This document shows, piece after piece, positions 1-7,558 of a stretch of DNA of 37,286 bases (the stretch's first letter is position 1; every line of letters begins with the position of its first letter). The stretch is from an uncultured Porphyromonadaceae bacterium. Lineage in GTDB: Bacteria; Bacteroidota; Bacteroidia; Bacteroidales; Muribaculaceae. The notes under the pieces are model-generated. The model had not been told where the DNA came from, ran no database searches, and saw only the letters and a program-made list of their open reading frames with translations. The stretch lies in the NCBI GenBank assembly GCA_947177185.1, contig CAMWTJ010000016.1:1-37286 (forward strand). Direction: 5' to 3'. The translations under genes and the position numbers were made by a program.

Positions 1-333
1 TTATGGTGCCTTATACCAAGGAGGTCGCAGATTACTGTGACCCCTTTTCTTGTGGGTGTGAACAAGGCCTTTCAGGGGCAGGGGTTAAATATAGGCAGCC
101 AACTTATGGACGCTCTCAAATACTGGTTTGTGGACGAGAATAATAAGGCGGCCTGTCGTTATATGCTCGTTGATGCCTACAACTCAGACTCCACTGTCCG
201 TTATTATCTTAAGAATGGATTTAAGCCTCTTTATAAGTCTGAGCAAAGCGAAAAAGATGCTTTCGGAATATCAGAGGACGATGCTCTGAAAAGCCGTGTC
301 ATGTTCTTCGACTTGAAGATGATAACCGCTTAA
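1..333 (+). CDS. GNAT-family N-acetyltransferase, C-terminal part (5' end outside window)
   Basis: The reading frame is open from base 1 to the stop at 331-333, so about 110 C-terminal residues are visible. An internal GTG at 37 is a possible but unlikely start. The segment FQGQGLNIGSQLMDAL resembles the acetyl-CoA pyrophosphate-binding motif A of GNAT enzymes and is followed by a helix. Further on, the words LVDAYNSDSTVRYYLKNGF and the closing strand VMFFDLKM match the usual GNAT end (an N/F-rich helix, then a final beta strand). GNAT enzymes transfer an acetyl group from acetyl-CoA to an amine; the substrate cannot be told here. Base composition is less GC-rich than in the genes after 746. 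The family call is fairly safe; specificity is unknown. Confidence 0.7.
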   Translation, partial: LWCLIPRRSQITVTPFLVGVNKAFQGQGLNIGSQLMDALKYWFVDENNKAACRYMLVDAYNSDSTVRYYLKNGFKPLYKSEQSEKDAFGISEDDALKSRVMFFDLKMITA

Positions 334-427
334 AATATTTCTGCATTATCCGCATTTTTAGATTAAACGTATTTATCAAGGTAGCCAGCCGCAGGCCGAA
401 ACGACAAACGAATCTGAAATATTCCGT

Positions 428-694
428 ATGGACCATGATGAAATAAGAAAGCTCTATAACACTCCTGCGAATTTAAGATTAAAGCGCATAGCTCTTTGCG
501 CTATAGGGGTGGCTATTGCCATTATGGTCAGTATGATATTCCTGGTGGATAAGGTATCTTGGCAGTTGCTGTACTTCTTGCGTGGATGTGCCGGAGTATT
601 GGCAATAGTATTTGTCATTATGGTGGCTGTTCTTGTTTATCGGGTAAACAGCGCTTATATCAGCGAAGGCAGGAACAGCAAAAGAAAAAGATAA
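428..694 (+). CDS. Small two-helix membrane protein, unknown function
   Basis: An 88-residue protein from the ATG at 428. It has a charged cytoplasmic-looking N-terminus, a hydrophobic stretch at about residues 21-41 (IALCAIGVAIAIMVSMIFLV), a short link, and a second hydrophobic stretch at about 48-72, ending in a basic tail (GRNSKRKR). The positive-inside rule suggests both ends are cytoplasmic. It is not a recognised family to me. It lies 94 bp after the GNAT gene with no clear promoter or terminator between, so the two may be co-transcribed. Base composition is AT-richer than the genes that follow. It is likely real because of the coherent two-helix topology, but its length makes certainty moderate. 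Confidence 0.55.
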   Translation: MDHDEIRKLYNTPANLRLKRIALCAIGVAIAIMVSMIFLVDKVSWQLLYFLRGCAGVLAIVFVIMVAVLVYRVNSAYISEGRNSKRKR

Positions 695-730
695 GCAGGC
701 ACAGTTAGCCGTTTAGTCAGAGATTTTCGC

Positions 731-738
731 TATATTTG
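731..738 (+). promoter_or_regulatory. -7 element TATATTTG of the flippase-like gene
   Basis: TATATTTG fits the Bacteroidota -7 consensus TAnnTTTG exactly. A weak -33 candidate (TTAG at 705-708) lies 22 bp upstream. The ATG at 746 begins only seven bases after the element, so the mRNA would be nearly leaderless. Confidence 0.55.
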
Positions 739-745
739 CAGAAAT

Positions 746-1774
746 ATGGATACACGCACCCGAAAGATACTCGGCAAAGCCGCAAGCTATGGCATCCCGC
801 TCATTGTCAGCGCGGGCCTCTGCTACGTGCTTTTCACCAGCATAGATTTCGGCGAGATGGCAGCCATAGTGCGCAGCCAGTGCCGCCCGCAGTGGATTGC
901 GGCCGCGCTGGCTGTCAGTGTGTTTAGCCATGTGCTGCGCGCCGCGCGGTGGCGCATACAGCTGCGCGCGCTCGGCCTCGCCACATCGCTGTGGGAAATC
1001 ACGCTGAGCGTGTTCGGCATGTATGCCGTGAACCTCGTGTTTCCGCGCCTCGGCGAGATATGGCGCACCACGTTTGTGGCCCGGCGCAGCGGCGCCCCGT
1101 TCGCGCAGGTGTTCGGCTCCATGATAGCCGAGCGCATGTGCGACACGCTCACGGTGCTGGCGCTGTCGGCCGTCACGTTCGCGTGCGCGTCGGGCCATAT
1201 GCTCGACTATCTGCACGGCAGCGGCGCCGAAACCGCCGCGCGCGTGGCCACGGCGCTGTCGTCGCCCTGGCTGTGGGCCGCTGCGGTTCTGGCAGCTGCG
1301 GCGGCATGGCTTTTCGTGGCCCGCTCCCGCAGCGCGGCCGCCGAAAAGACCCGCGGCCTGCTGCGAGGGCTGTGGAAAGGCTTCGCCGTGATAGCGTCGA
1401 TGCCCGGGCGCGGGCTCTTCCTGCTGCTCACAGCGGCCATTTGGGGCTGCTATTTCCTGCAGCTGTACCTGGCGTTTTTCGCATTTCCCTTCACGGCGTC
1501 GCTCGCGGCCGGCCCGGGAGGCACTCTCGCCGTGCTGGTGACATTCGTAATGAGCAGTATCAGCATGGGCGTGCCCAGCAACGGCGGCATAGGCCCCTGG
1601 CAGTGGGCGGTGATTTTCGCCCTGGGCAGCTACGGCATAGCCGCCACGGCAGCAGGCGCGTTCGCCAACGTGGTGCTCGGCTCGCAGACCCTGATGCTCA
1701 TAGCGCTCGGCCTGTTCACATTCGCGACCATAACAATTACCAACAAACATAACACTCCCCAACACAAGAAATGA
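746..1774 (+). CDS. Lysylphosphatidylglycerol synthase TM-region / UPF0104-type flippase-like membrane protein
   Basis: A 342-residue integral membrane protein with many hydrophobic segments and a basic N-terminus. It matches the UPF0104/YbhN-like family (the membrane half of MprF): an N-terminal helix, the conserved early segment HVLRAARWRIQLRALG, the NLVFPRLGEIWRT motif, and the late glycine/proline segment SMGVPSNGGIGPWQWA. Family members are thought to move lipids or lipid-linked compounds across the inner membrane; in Bacteroidales the substrate is not established. The protein ends in a basic tail. Its stop codon overlaps the start of the next gene (ATGA at 1771-1774), so translation is probably coupled. 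The start at 746 is supported by the family N-terminus and by the promoter just upstream. Confidence 0.85.
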   Translation: MDTRTRKILGKAASYGIPLIVSAGLCYVLFTSIDFGEMAAIVRSQCRPQWIAAALAVSVFSHVLRAARWRIQLRALGLATSLWEITLSVFGMYAVNLVFPRLGEIWRTTFVARRSGAPFAQVFGSMIAERMCDTLTVLALSAVTFACASGHMLDYLHGSGAETAARVATALSSPWLWAAAVLAAAAAWLFVARSRSAAAEKTRGLLRGLWKGFAVIASMPGRGLFLLLTAAIWGCYFLQLYLAFFAFPFTASLAAGPGGTLAVLVTFVMSSISMGVPSNGGIGPWQWAVIFALGSYGIAATAAGAFANVVLGSQTLMLIALGLFTFATITITNKHNTPQHKK

Positions 1775-2979
1775 AAGTAGTCATCATCGGCGTAGGCGGT
1801 GTAGGCACCGTCGTGGCCCACAAGTGCGCCCAGCACCCCGAAGTGTTCACCGAAATCGTGCTCGCATCGCGCACGCTCAGCAAGTGCGAGGCCGTGGCGA
1901 AAGCCATCGGAGCGTCCAACATCACGTGCGACACCGTCGACGCCGACCATGTGGAGCAGGTGGTGGCCCTGTTTGAGCGCCATCAGCCCAAACTGGTGAT
2001 AAACGTGGCACTGCCATACCAGGACCTCACTATCATGGACGCCTGCCTGCAGTGTGGTGTCAACTATCTCGACACGGCCAACTACGAGCCCCGCGACGAG
2101 GCACATTTCGAATACTCATGGCAGTGGGCCTATCGCGAGCGCTTCGAGAAGGCCGGACTGACCGCCATCCTGGGATGCGGATTCGACCCCGGAGTGAGCG
2201 GCGTGTTCACGGCTTATGCCGCCAAACACCATTTCAGCGAGATGCAGACTCTCGACATCGTGGACTGCAACGCCGGCAACCACGGCAAGGCCTTCGCCAC
2301 CAATTTCAACCCCGAAATCAACATCCGCGAAATCACACAGCGCGGACGCTACTACAAGGACGGCAAGTGGGTGAGCACCGAACCGCTTGAGTTCCACATG
2401 CCGCTCACCTACCCCAACATCGGCGAGCGCGAAAGCTACATGCTCTACCACGAGGAGCTCGAATCGCTCGTGCTCAACTATCCCACCATACGCCGCGCGC
2501 GCTTCTGGATGACGTTCGGACAGGAATACCTGACACACCTGCGCGTGATTCAGAACATAGGTATGGCGCGAATCGACGAGGTGGACTACAACGGCGTGAA
2601 AATCGTGCCCCTGCAGTTCCTCAAAGCCGTGCTCCCCGACCCGCAGGACCTGGGCAGCAACTACCACGGCGAAACCAGCATCGGCTGCCGCATCTCCGGC
2701 CTCGACAAGGAAGGCAAGCCCATGACATACTATATCTACAACAACTGCTCGCACGAGGAGGCCTTCCGCGAAACCGGCATGCAGGCCGTGAGCTACACCA
2801 CCGGCGTGCCGGCCATGGTGGGCGCCATGATGTTCCTTACCGGCAAGTGGGCCAAGCCCGGCGTGCACAATGTGGAGGAATTCGACCCGGATCCCTTCCT
2901 GAGCGAACTCGCCGCCAACGGCCTGCCCTGGCACGAGGTAATCAACCCCGACCTTGAGGTGGACCGCCTCGACCTTTGA
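1771..2979 (+). CDS. Saccharopine dehydrogenase family protein, probable carboxynorspermidine synthase (dehydrogenase)
   Basis: A 402-residue cytosolic enzyme with an N-terminal Rossmann nucleotide-binding motif GVGGVGTVVAHKC (about residues 7-19) followed by the strand VLASRTLSKCEAVAK. The segments YLDTANYEPRDEAHF and ILGCGFDPGVSGVFTAYA are typical of the carboxynorspermidine/carboxyspermidine dehydrogenase branch, which joins aspartate semialdehyde to a diamine with NAD(P)H on the way to norspermidine or spermidine. In gut Bacteroidota this route (with a separate carboxynorspermidine decarboxylase, not in this window) makes spermidine. The start overlaps the preceding flippase-like gene by 4 bp. 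Branch assignment rests on whole-protein resemblance; the choice between nor- and homo-polyamine substrate is not decided by the sequence. Confidence 0.8.
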   Translation: MKVVIIGVGGVGTVVAHKCAQHPEVFTEIVLASRTLSKCEAVAKAIGASNITCDTVDADHVEQVVALFERHQPKLVINVALPYQDLTIMDACLQCGVNYLDTANYEPRDEAHFEYSWQWAYRERFEKAGLTAILGCGFDPGVSGVFTAYAAKHHFSEMQTLDIVDCNAGNHGKAFATNFNPEINIREITQRGRYYKDGKWVSTEPLEFHMPLTYPNIGERESYMLYHEELESLVLNYPTIRRARFWMTFGQEYLTHLRVIQNIGMARIDEVDYNGVKIVPLQFLKAVLPDPQDLGSNYHGETSIGCRISGLDKEGKPMTYYIYNNCSHEEAFRETGMQAVSYTTGVPAMVGAMMFLTGKWAKPGVHNVEEFDPDPFLSELAANGLPWHEVINPDLEVDRLDL

Positions 2980-2991
2980 TTCGAGGTCCTG

Positions 2992-3037
2992 AAAAAAACG
3001 CGCGTGGCCGTGTCTGCATCAGACACGGCCACGTGTG
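2992..3037 (-). terminator. Rho-independent terminator for the DUF4919 gene
   Basis: A perfect 13-bp stem (3003-3015 with 3021-3033, loop GCATC) is preceded on the + strand by seven A residues (2992-2998). Read on the minus strand this is a hairpin followed by a U-tract, so it ends the DUF4919 transcript. There is no T-run on the plus side. Confidence 0.75.
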
Positions 3038-3058
3038 CGTTCGTCCCCTCGGGCGGCG

Positions 3059-3793
3059 TCAGGGCTCGCGCAGCTCGGAGGGATGCTTGAGGAAGTATTG
3101 CTTGAGCAGCTCCTCGATGTTGAAATAGTAGCCCGCCGGCTGCCTGTCGGTGTGCTCCACCTCTATGTGGTCGTAGTACGGCTGCTCGAACGTATGATTG
3201 GTGGCTTTCAGCCCCTTGAGATTCAGAAAGTCGTATTCGTGCTGCGGCGACACCACTATCCACGCGTTGTCGCGGTCGGCGCCGGTGCCGCTGGCCGCAA
3301 TCACCAGCAGCAGATGGTTGAGCTTGTTCTGCCATATCTTGGCAAGGTTCACATCGCCGCGCTTCTCGTAGGCGAAAATTCGGTTGTTGATCTGGCGCAG
3401 GTTCATGGGGTCGTTCTCGACAGCGCGCACGCAGTAGTCCAGCACCTGCTGGCGCTCGGCGCGTGTGAGCTCGTCCCTGGCCAGCAGCGGCGTGATGGCC
3501 TCGAGCTGTTCCTGGTCGACGGGCTTGCGGTAGGGGTCGAAATCTTCCTGAAAGAGCGTGCCGTAGTAGAGATACTGATACTCGACGCCTGTCATGGTGG
3601 TGTCGTTGCGCATGAACTTGCGCAGCAACGTGGGATAATAGTAGCGCGAATGTTCGTCGACAGAGGCCACGCGTATGGCCTCAAGGTCGGGCTTGCCGAG
3701 TGTGGCGCGCGCGGAAGCAGGCGCCGCCGACACCGCGAAAACGGATGCGGCCGCCACGGCCACAACAGATATTATAGTGCGTAGGATATGCAT
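3059..3793 (-). CDS. DUF4919 domain-containing secreted protein
   Basis: A 244-residue protein with an N-terminal signal peptide (hydrophobic core IISVVAVAAASVFAV, Ala-x-Ala cleavage region near residue 25). The body has the DUF4919 pattern: YYPTLLRKFMRNDTTMTGVE, then YLYYGTLFQEDFDPYRKP, a helical middle with ERQQVLDYCVRAVENDP, and the C-terminal half with YDFLNLKGLKATNHTF. DUF4919 proteins are Bacteroidota-specific, likely periplasmic, and of unknown function. The gene is monocistronic, with its own promoter upstream and its own terminator downstream. The ATG at 3793 is chosen because it gives a complete signal peptide. Confidence 0.8.
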   Translation of the reverse strand: MHILRTIISVVAVAAASVFAVSAAPASARATLGKPDLEAIRVASVDEHSRYYYPTLLRKFMRNDTTMTGVEYQYLYYGTLFQEDFDPYRKPVDQEQLEAITPLLARDELTRAERQQVLDYCVRAVENDPMNLRQINNRIFAYEKRGDVNLAKIWQNKLNHLLLVIAASGTGADRDNAWIVVSPQHEYDFLNLKGLKATNHTFEQPYYDHIEVEHTDRQPAGYYFNIEELLKQYFLKHPSELREP

Positions 3794-3815
3794 CAGGCGA
3801 TTGGTTACTTTCTTA

Positions 3816-3823
3816 CAAATTTA
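3816..3823 (-). promoter_or_regulatory. -7 element TAAATTTG of the DUF4919 gene
   Basis: On the minus strand the bases read TAAATTTG, an exact TAnnTTTG match, 22 bp upstream of the start codon. The -33 element is not clear; a TTG (complement of 3848-3850) lies 24 bp further upstream. Confidence 0.55.
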
Positions 3824-3972
3824 CGGAAAAGGACACCAAAAATTGACCAACCAAAGGATTTTTCACTCGATTTAGCAATATTTAATGGCCATCCATGAAA
3901 AATAGACATCCGCGGCGCACAAAGGTTTAATATGGCGGCGGCGCGCAGGGCCCAAAATAGGACAAAAAAAGG

Positions 3973-4003
3973 GTTGCTAATTCAATTTCTTTTGTTACAT
4001 TTG
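3973..4003 (+). promoter_or_regulatory. gdhA promoter (GTTG, 19 bp, TACATTTG)
   Basis: A GTTG -33 element at 3973-3976 and an exact -7 element TACATTTG at 3996-4003 are separated by 19 bp, the usual Bacteroidota spacing. The start codon of gdhA is 32 bp downstream. Confidence 0.7.
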
Positions 4004-4035
4004 CGGTGTTAATAACAAACCAACATCTATACCTC

Positions 4036-5373
4036 ATGGATATTAACAAAATCATGGCCGACCTGGAAGCAAAGCATCCGGGTGAAAAAGAATATCTGCA
4101 GGCCGTCAAGGAAGTGCTCATGTCGGTGCAGGACGTGTACAACCAGCACCCCGAGTTCGAACGCAACAAAATCGTAGAGCGAATGGTAGAGCCCGACCGC
4201 ATTGTCACCTTCCGCGTGACGTGGCTCGACGACAAAGGCGAGGTGCAGAACAACATCGGCTACCGCGTGCAGTTCAACAATGCCATCGGCCCGTACAAAG
4301 GCGGCATCCGTTTCCACGCATCGGTGAACCTGTCGATTCTGAAATTCCTCGGCTTCGAACAGACCTTCAAGAACGCTCTCACCACACTGCCCATGGGCGG
4401 CGCCAAAGGCGGCAGCGATTTCTCGCCCCGCGGCAAGAGCGACCGTGAAATCATGCGTTTCTGCCAGGCCTTCATGCTGGGCCTCTGGAAAAACCTCGGT
4501 CCCGACCGCGACGTGCCCGCAGGCGACATCGGCGTAGGCGGCCGCGAGGTGGGCTATATGTACGGCATGTACAAGCGCCTGGTCAACGAGCACAACGGCA
4601 CCTTCACAGGCAAGGGTCTGAGCTTCGGCGGCTCGCGCATACGTCCCGAGGCCACAGGCTTCGGCGCACTCTATTTCGTGCAGAGCATACTCAAGGAAAA
4701 AGGCGAAAGCATCGAAGGCAAGACAGTGGCCATAAGCGGCTTCGGCAATGTGGCATGGGGCGCAGCCCTCAAGGCCACCGAACTTGGCGCCAAAGTGGTG
4801 ACCATCTCCGGCCCTGACGGCTACATCTACGACCCCGCAGGTCTTGACGCTGAAAAAATCGACTACATGCTCGAACTCCGCGCCAGCGGCAACGACATCG
4901 TGGCTCCCTATGCCGAGAAATTCCCCGGCAGCGAATTCTTCGCAGGCCGCAAGCCCTGGGAACGCAAGGTCGACATCGCCCTGCCCTGCGCCACTCAGAA
5001 CGAGGTGAACGGCGACGACGCACGCCAGCTCGTGGAAAACGGCGTAAGCCTCGTGGCAGAGGTCAGCAACATGGGCTGCACACCCGAAGCCATCGACGCC
5101 TTCCTGGAAGCACGCATCATCTACGCTCCCGGCAAGGCTGTGAACGCCGGCGGCGTGGCCACCTCGGGCCTCGAAATGAGCCAGAACGCCATGCACCTGC
5201 AGTGGAGCGCCGAAGAAGTGGACGAAAAACTCCACACCATCATGCGCGACATCCACGAACAGTGCGTGAAATACGGCAAGCAGGACGACGGCTACATCAA
5301 CTACATGAAGGGCGCCAACATAGCCGGCTTCATGAAGGTGGCCGACGCCATGATGGGTCAGGGCATCTGCTGA
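4036..5373 (+). CDS. gdhA: NADP-specific glutamate dehydrogenase
   Basis: A 445-residue cytosolic enzyme of the hexameric glutamate dehydrogenase family; the length is normal for the family. It interconverts 2-oxoglutarate plus ammonia and glutamate with NADPH. Seen in order: the substrate-binding segment IGPYKGGIRFH, the PMGGAKGG motif with the catalytic-site lysine, DVPAGDIGVGGREVGYMYG with the catalytic aspartate, and then the Rossmann coenzyme domain starting at VAISGFGNVAWGAA. The start was placed at ATG 4036 (MDINKIMADLE) because it matches the family N-terminus; an in-frame GTG at 4006 lies almost on the promoter and would give an unusual extension. It stands alone, with its own promoter and a bidirectional terminator. 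Confidence 0.97.
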   Translation: MDINKIMADLEAKHPGEKEYLQAVKEVLMSVQDVYNQHPEFERNKIVERMVEPDRIVTFRVTWLDDKGEVQNNIGYRVQFNNAIGPYKGGIRFHASVNLSILKFLGFEQTFKNALTTLPMGGAKGGSDFSPRGKSDREIMRFCQAFMLGLWKNLGPDRDVPAGDIGVGGREVGYMYGMYKRLVNEHNGTFTGKGLSFGGSRIRPEATGFGALYFVQSILKEKGESIEGKTVAISGFGNVAWGAALKATELGAKVVTISGPDGYIYDPAGLDAEKIDYMLELRASGNDIVAPYAEKFPGSEFFAGRKPWERKVDIALPCATQNEVNGDDARQLVENGVSLVAEVSNMGCTPEAIDAFLEARIIYAPGKAVNAGGVATSGLEMSQNAMHLQWSAEEVDEKLHTIMRDIHEQCVKYGKQDDGYINYMKGANIAGFMKVADAMMGQGIC

Positions 5374-5393
5374 TACTCCGGCCGATAAGCGAT

Positions 5394-5431
5394 AAAAAAA
5401 CGCCTGCGGAATTTCCGCGGGCGTTTTTTTT
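5394..5431. terminator. Bidirectional terminator between gdhA and the YitT-family gene
   Basis: The stem CGCCTGCGGA (5401-5410) pairs with TCCGCGGGCG (5414-5423) with one G-U pair. It is flanked by seven A (5394-5400) on one side and eight T (5424-5431) on the other, so it can stop transcription from both convergent genes. Confidence 0.85.
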
Positions 5432-5460
5432 ATTTCATAACTTGTCGGGCACAGGCCCTG

Positions 5461-6417
5461 TCAGGCCATGGAAGACGGGTGGCCGGTGGACGACACGGAC
5501 TCATGCACCGGCGCCTCCTTGGGGAACTCGCGGTGCGGCTCGGGCTTCATTTTAACCTTCACCTCGTCGAAACCCTGACCGTAGACGCCATTGACGTTGG
5601 CCTGCGTGATGAACGCGTCGCTGTCGATGCTCTTGATGATGCGGAATATCGTGACCGACTCTATCTTGCGGCACATCACCAGCAGCACCTTCACCTCCTG
5701 CTTGCTGTACCAGCCCATGCCGGTGAGCACGGTGCAGCCGCGGCGGGCGTCGTTGTTGATGGCGGTGGCTATTTCGCGCCAGTGGCGCGAGAAGATGGTA
5801 AACTGCACGGCCTGGCGGTTGGTGTTTATCACCAGGTCGGCCATGTAGCTGACAAGGAACAGCACCACGAAGCCGTAGACTATCTTGTCGACCTGATGAA
5901 ACAGGAAATACGACGACGATATGATGCACACGTCGGTGTACAGCATCATGCGTCCGATGCTCACATTGCTGTGCTTCGACACCATGGCGGCCACGATGTC
6001 GGTGCCGCCGCTGGAGCCGTTGTGCACAAAGGTCATGCCTATGCCCAGGCCGCACAGGGTGCCGCCTATCACTATGTTCATAAACGGTTCGTTGGTGAAG
6101 CCGTCGGCGAAGATAGGCTGAAACAGACCCACCCACACCGAAATCATGGTGGCTCCGTAGATGGTACCTATCACAAAACGCTTGCCCACCACGCGGTAAG
6201 CCACGGCCAGAAGCGCCAGGTTTATCACATACTGCGCCACGGCCACGGGTATGCCCGTCTTGAAATAGATGATGGTGCCAAGGCCTGCCAGACCGCCTAT
6301 CACCACCTTTTCGGGCAGTATAAACGCCGTGAAGCCAAAAGCATATATGGCCATGCCCAGAGTGATGAAGAAATAGTCGCGCGAGGTGCGCCAGAACGTT
6401 TCTTTCGATACTTTCAT
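5461..6417 (-). CDS. YitT family membrane protein (DUF161 plus DUF2179)
   Basis: A 318-residue inner-membrane protein with about five or six hydrophobic segments in the first two thirds. The words ILPEKVVIGGLAGLGTIIYF, GTIYGATMISVWVGLF and the glycine-rich HNGSSGGTDIVAAMVSKH are typical of the YitT/DUF161 family. The soluble C-terminal part, with GCTVLTGMGWYSKQEVKVLLV and IIKSIDSDAFITQANVNGVYG, is the DUF2179 domain usually found at the end of these proteins. The biochemical role is not established. The C-terminal tail past about residue 290 is charged and variable. It is monocistronic, with a promoter at 6453-6460 divergent from that of the metal-binding lipoprotein. Confidence 0.88.
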   Translation of the reverse strand: MKVSKETFWRTSRDYFFITLGMAIYAFGFTAFILPEKVVIGGLAGLGTIIYFKTGIPVAVAQYVINLALLAVAYRVVGKRFVIGTIYGATMISVWVGLFQPIFADGFTNEPFMNIVIGGTLCGLGIGMTFVHNGSSGGTDIVAAMVSKHSNVSIGRMMLYTDVCIISSSYFLFHQVDKIVYGFVVLFLVSYMADLVINTNRQAVQFTIFSRHWREIATAINNDARRGCTVLTGMGWYSKQEVKVLLVMCRKIESVTIFRIIKSIDSDAFITQANVNGVYGQGFDEVKVKMKPEPHREFPKEAPVHESVSSTGHPSSMA

Positions 6418-6452
6418 TACCGATGCCTTGATTGTGGGTACTTATTTCGGTA

Positions 6453-6460
6453 CAAAGATA
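6453..6460 (-). promoter_or_regulatory. -7 element TATCTTTG of the YitT-family gene
   Basis: On the minus strand the bases read TATCTTTGTA, an exact TAnnTTTG match, 35 bp upstream of the start codon. TTTG (complement of 6483-6486), about 22 bp further upstream, can serve as -33. Confidence 0.65.
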
Positions 6461-6471
6461 AGCATTTATAA

Positions 6472-6503
6472 TTGTAGGGAAACAAAAATAATTAGTAATT
6501 TTG
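6472..6503 (+). promoter_or_regulatory. Promoter of the metal ABC lipoprotein operon
   Basis: The -7 element TAATTTTG lies at 6496-6503 and a TTG at 6472-6474 is 21 bp upstream. It overlaps the upstream part of the divergent YitT-gene promoter. The predicted 5' leader is unusually long, about 160 bases, GC-rich and full of short inverted repeats. Confidence 0.6.
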
Positions 6504-6667
6504 TGGTATGTTAGGAACGCGCCTGCCAAAACCAAGGCTTACGACGGGCTATGCAGCTGAGCCAAAGAGCAAAAGAGGCTCTGGAAGCCGGGGCGGCCGC
6601 ACAGCCATCACAGCCACGGCTGCCACGTCCTGACCGACAACCGACCGACAGGTTCTTTTTTTTGACA

Positions 6668-7558
6668 ATGAGTATTAGACACCATCTGAATAAAACGGCA
6701 TATTGCCTGCTCGCGCTGACAGCGCTCGCCCTCGCCGCATGCGGCGGCAAAGGCGGCACGCGCACAGAGCGGCGGCAGCTCGCAGCCGGCATAGAGCCGG
6801 TGCGCGCACTGCTCGAGCCGCTGGCACGCGGGCGTTTCGATGTGGTGTGCGTGATGGACCGCAGCACCGACCCCGAGAATTTCGAGCCGTCGGTGAGCCG
6901 GCGCATGGCAGCCGACGCGTCGGCCGCGTTTTTCATGACGGGCGCATTGCCGTTTGAAACCACGCTGGCCGAAGCGTTGCCCGACAGCGTGAGCCGCGTG
7001 CGCCTGCTCGACGCCGTCGAGCCAGTGTACGGCACGCACGACGACTGCGGCCACGCCCACCACACCCACGACGGCGCCATGCCCGACCCGCACATATGGA
7101 CATCGGCACGCAACGCCCGCCGCATGGTAGCGGCCATGGCGGCGGAGCTGCAGCGCCTCGACCCGGCCGCAGCCGACATATATGCCTCCAGGCGCGACTC
7201 GCTGACGGCACTGCTTGACTCGCTCGACGCATCCGTGGCCGCCACCCTGGCCGAAGCGCCCGCGCGCACATTCGTGGTGTGGCATCCGGCGCTCAGCTAC
7301 GCCGCACGCGACTACGGGCTGCAGCAGGTGGCCCTCGGAGCCGAAGGCAAGGACTTCTCGGCGCCGGCCATGCGCCGGGCCATAGAGCGCGCACGCACGG
7401 CAGGAGCGCGCGTAATGTTTGTGCAGCGCGGCTCCGACACCGGCCGCACACGCAGCGTGTGCGATGCCGCAGGCCTGCGCCCCGTGGAGTTAGACCTGCT
7501 TTCCCCCGACCTTGAAACCGAACTTAAAACCATAGCACGTGAACTCGCACGACCATGA
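6668..7558 (+). CDS. Zinc/manganese ABC transporter substrate-binding lipoprotein (ZnuA-like)
   Basis: A 296-residue lipoprotein: basic N-terminus, hydrophobic core, and lipobox LAAC with the lipidated Cys at 25. It belongs to the cluster A-I metal-binding family (ZnuA/TroA): GIEPVRALLEPLARGRFDVVCVM near the start, DPHIWTSARNARRMVA (His 142) and FVVWHPALSYAARDYGL later. A His-rich loop, THDDCGHAHHTHDG (about 123-136), precedes the DPHIW ligand, as in zinc-type members. The first ligand, usually a His in a DPHxYEP-like word, appears to be Asn in DPENFEPS (69-76). Start 6668 was chosen over an in-frame ATG at 6551 because only 6668 begins a signal peptide. Its end overlaps the ATPase gene by 20 bp. 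Confidence 0.88.
   Translation: MSIRHHLNKTAYCLLALTALALAACGGKGGTRTERRQLAAGIEPVRALLEPLARGRFDVVCVMDRSTDPENFEPSVSRRMAADASAAFFMTGALPFETTLAEALPDSVSRVRLLDAVEPVYGTHDDCGHAHHTHDGAMPDPHIWTSARNARRMVAAMAAELQRLDPAAADIYASRRDSLTALLDSLDASVAATLAEAPARTFVVWHPALSYAARDYGLQQVALGAEGKDFSAPAMRRAIERARTAGARVMFVQRGSDTGRTRSVCDAAGLRPVELDLLSPDLETELKTIARELARP

Noticed and set aside
6551-6667. N-terminal extension of the metal-binding lipoprotein from an upstream ATG
   Set aside because: It would put 39 polar residues ahead of the lipoprotein signal peptide, which would block lipid modification.
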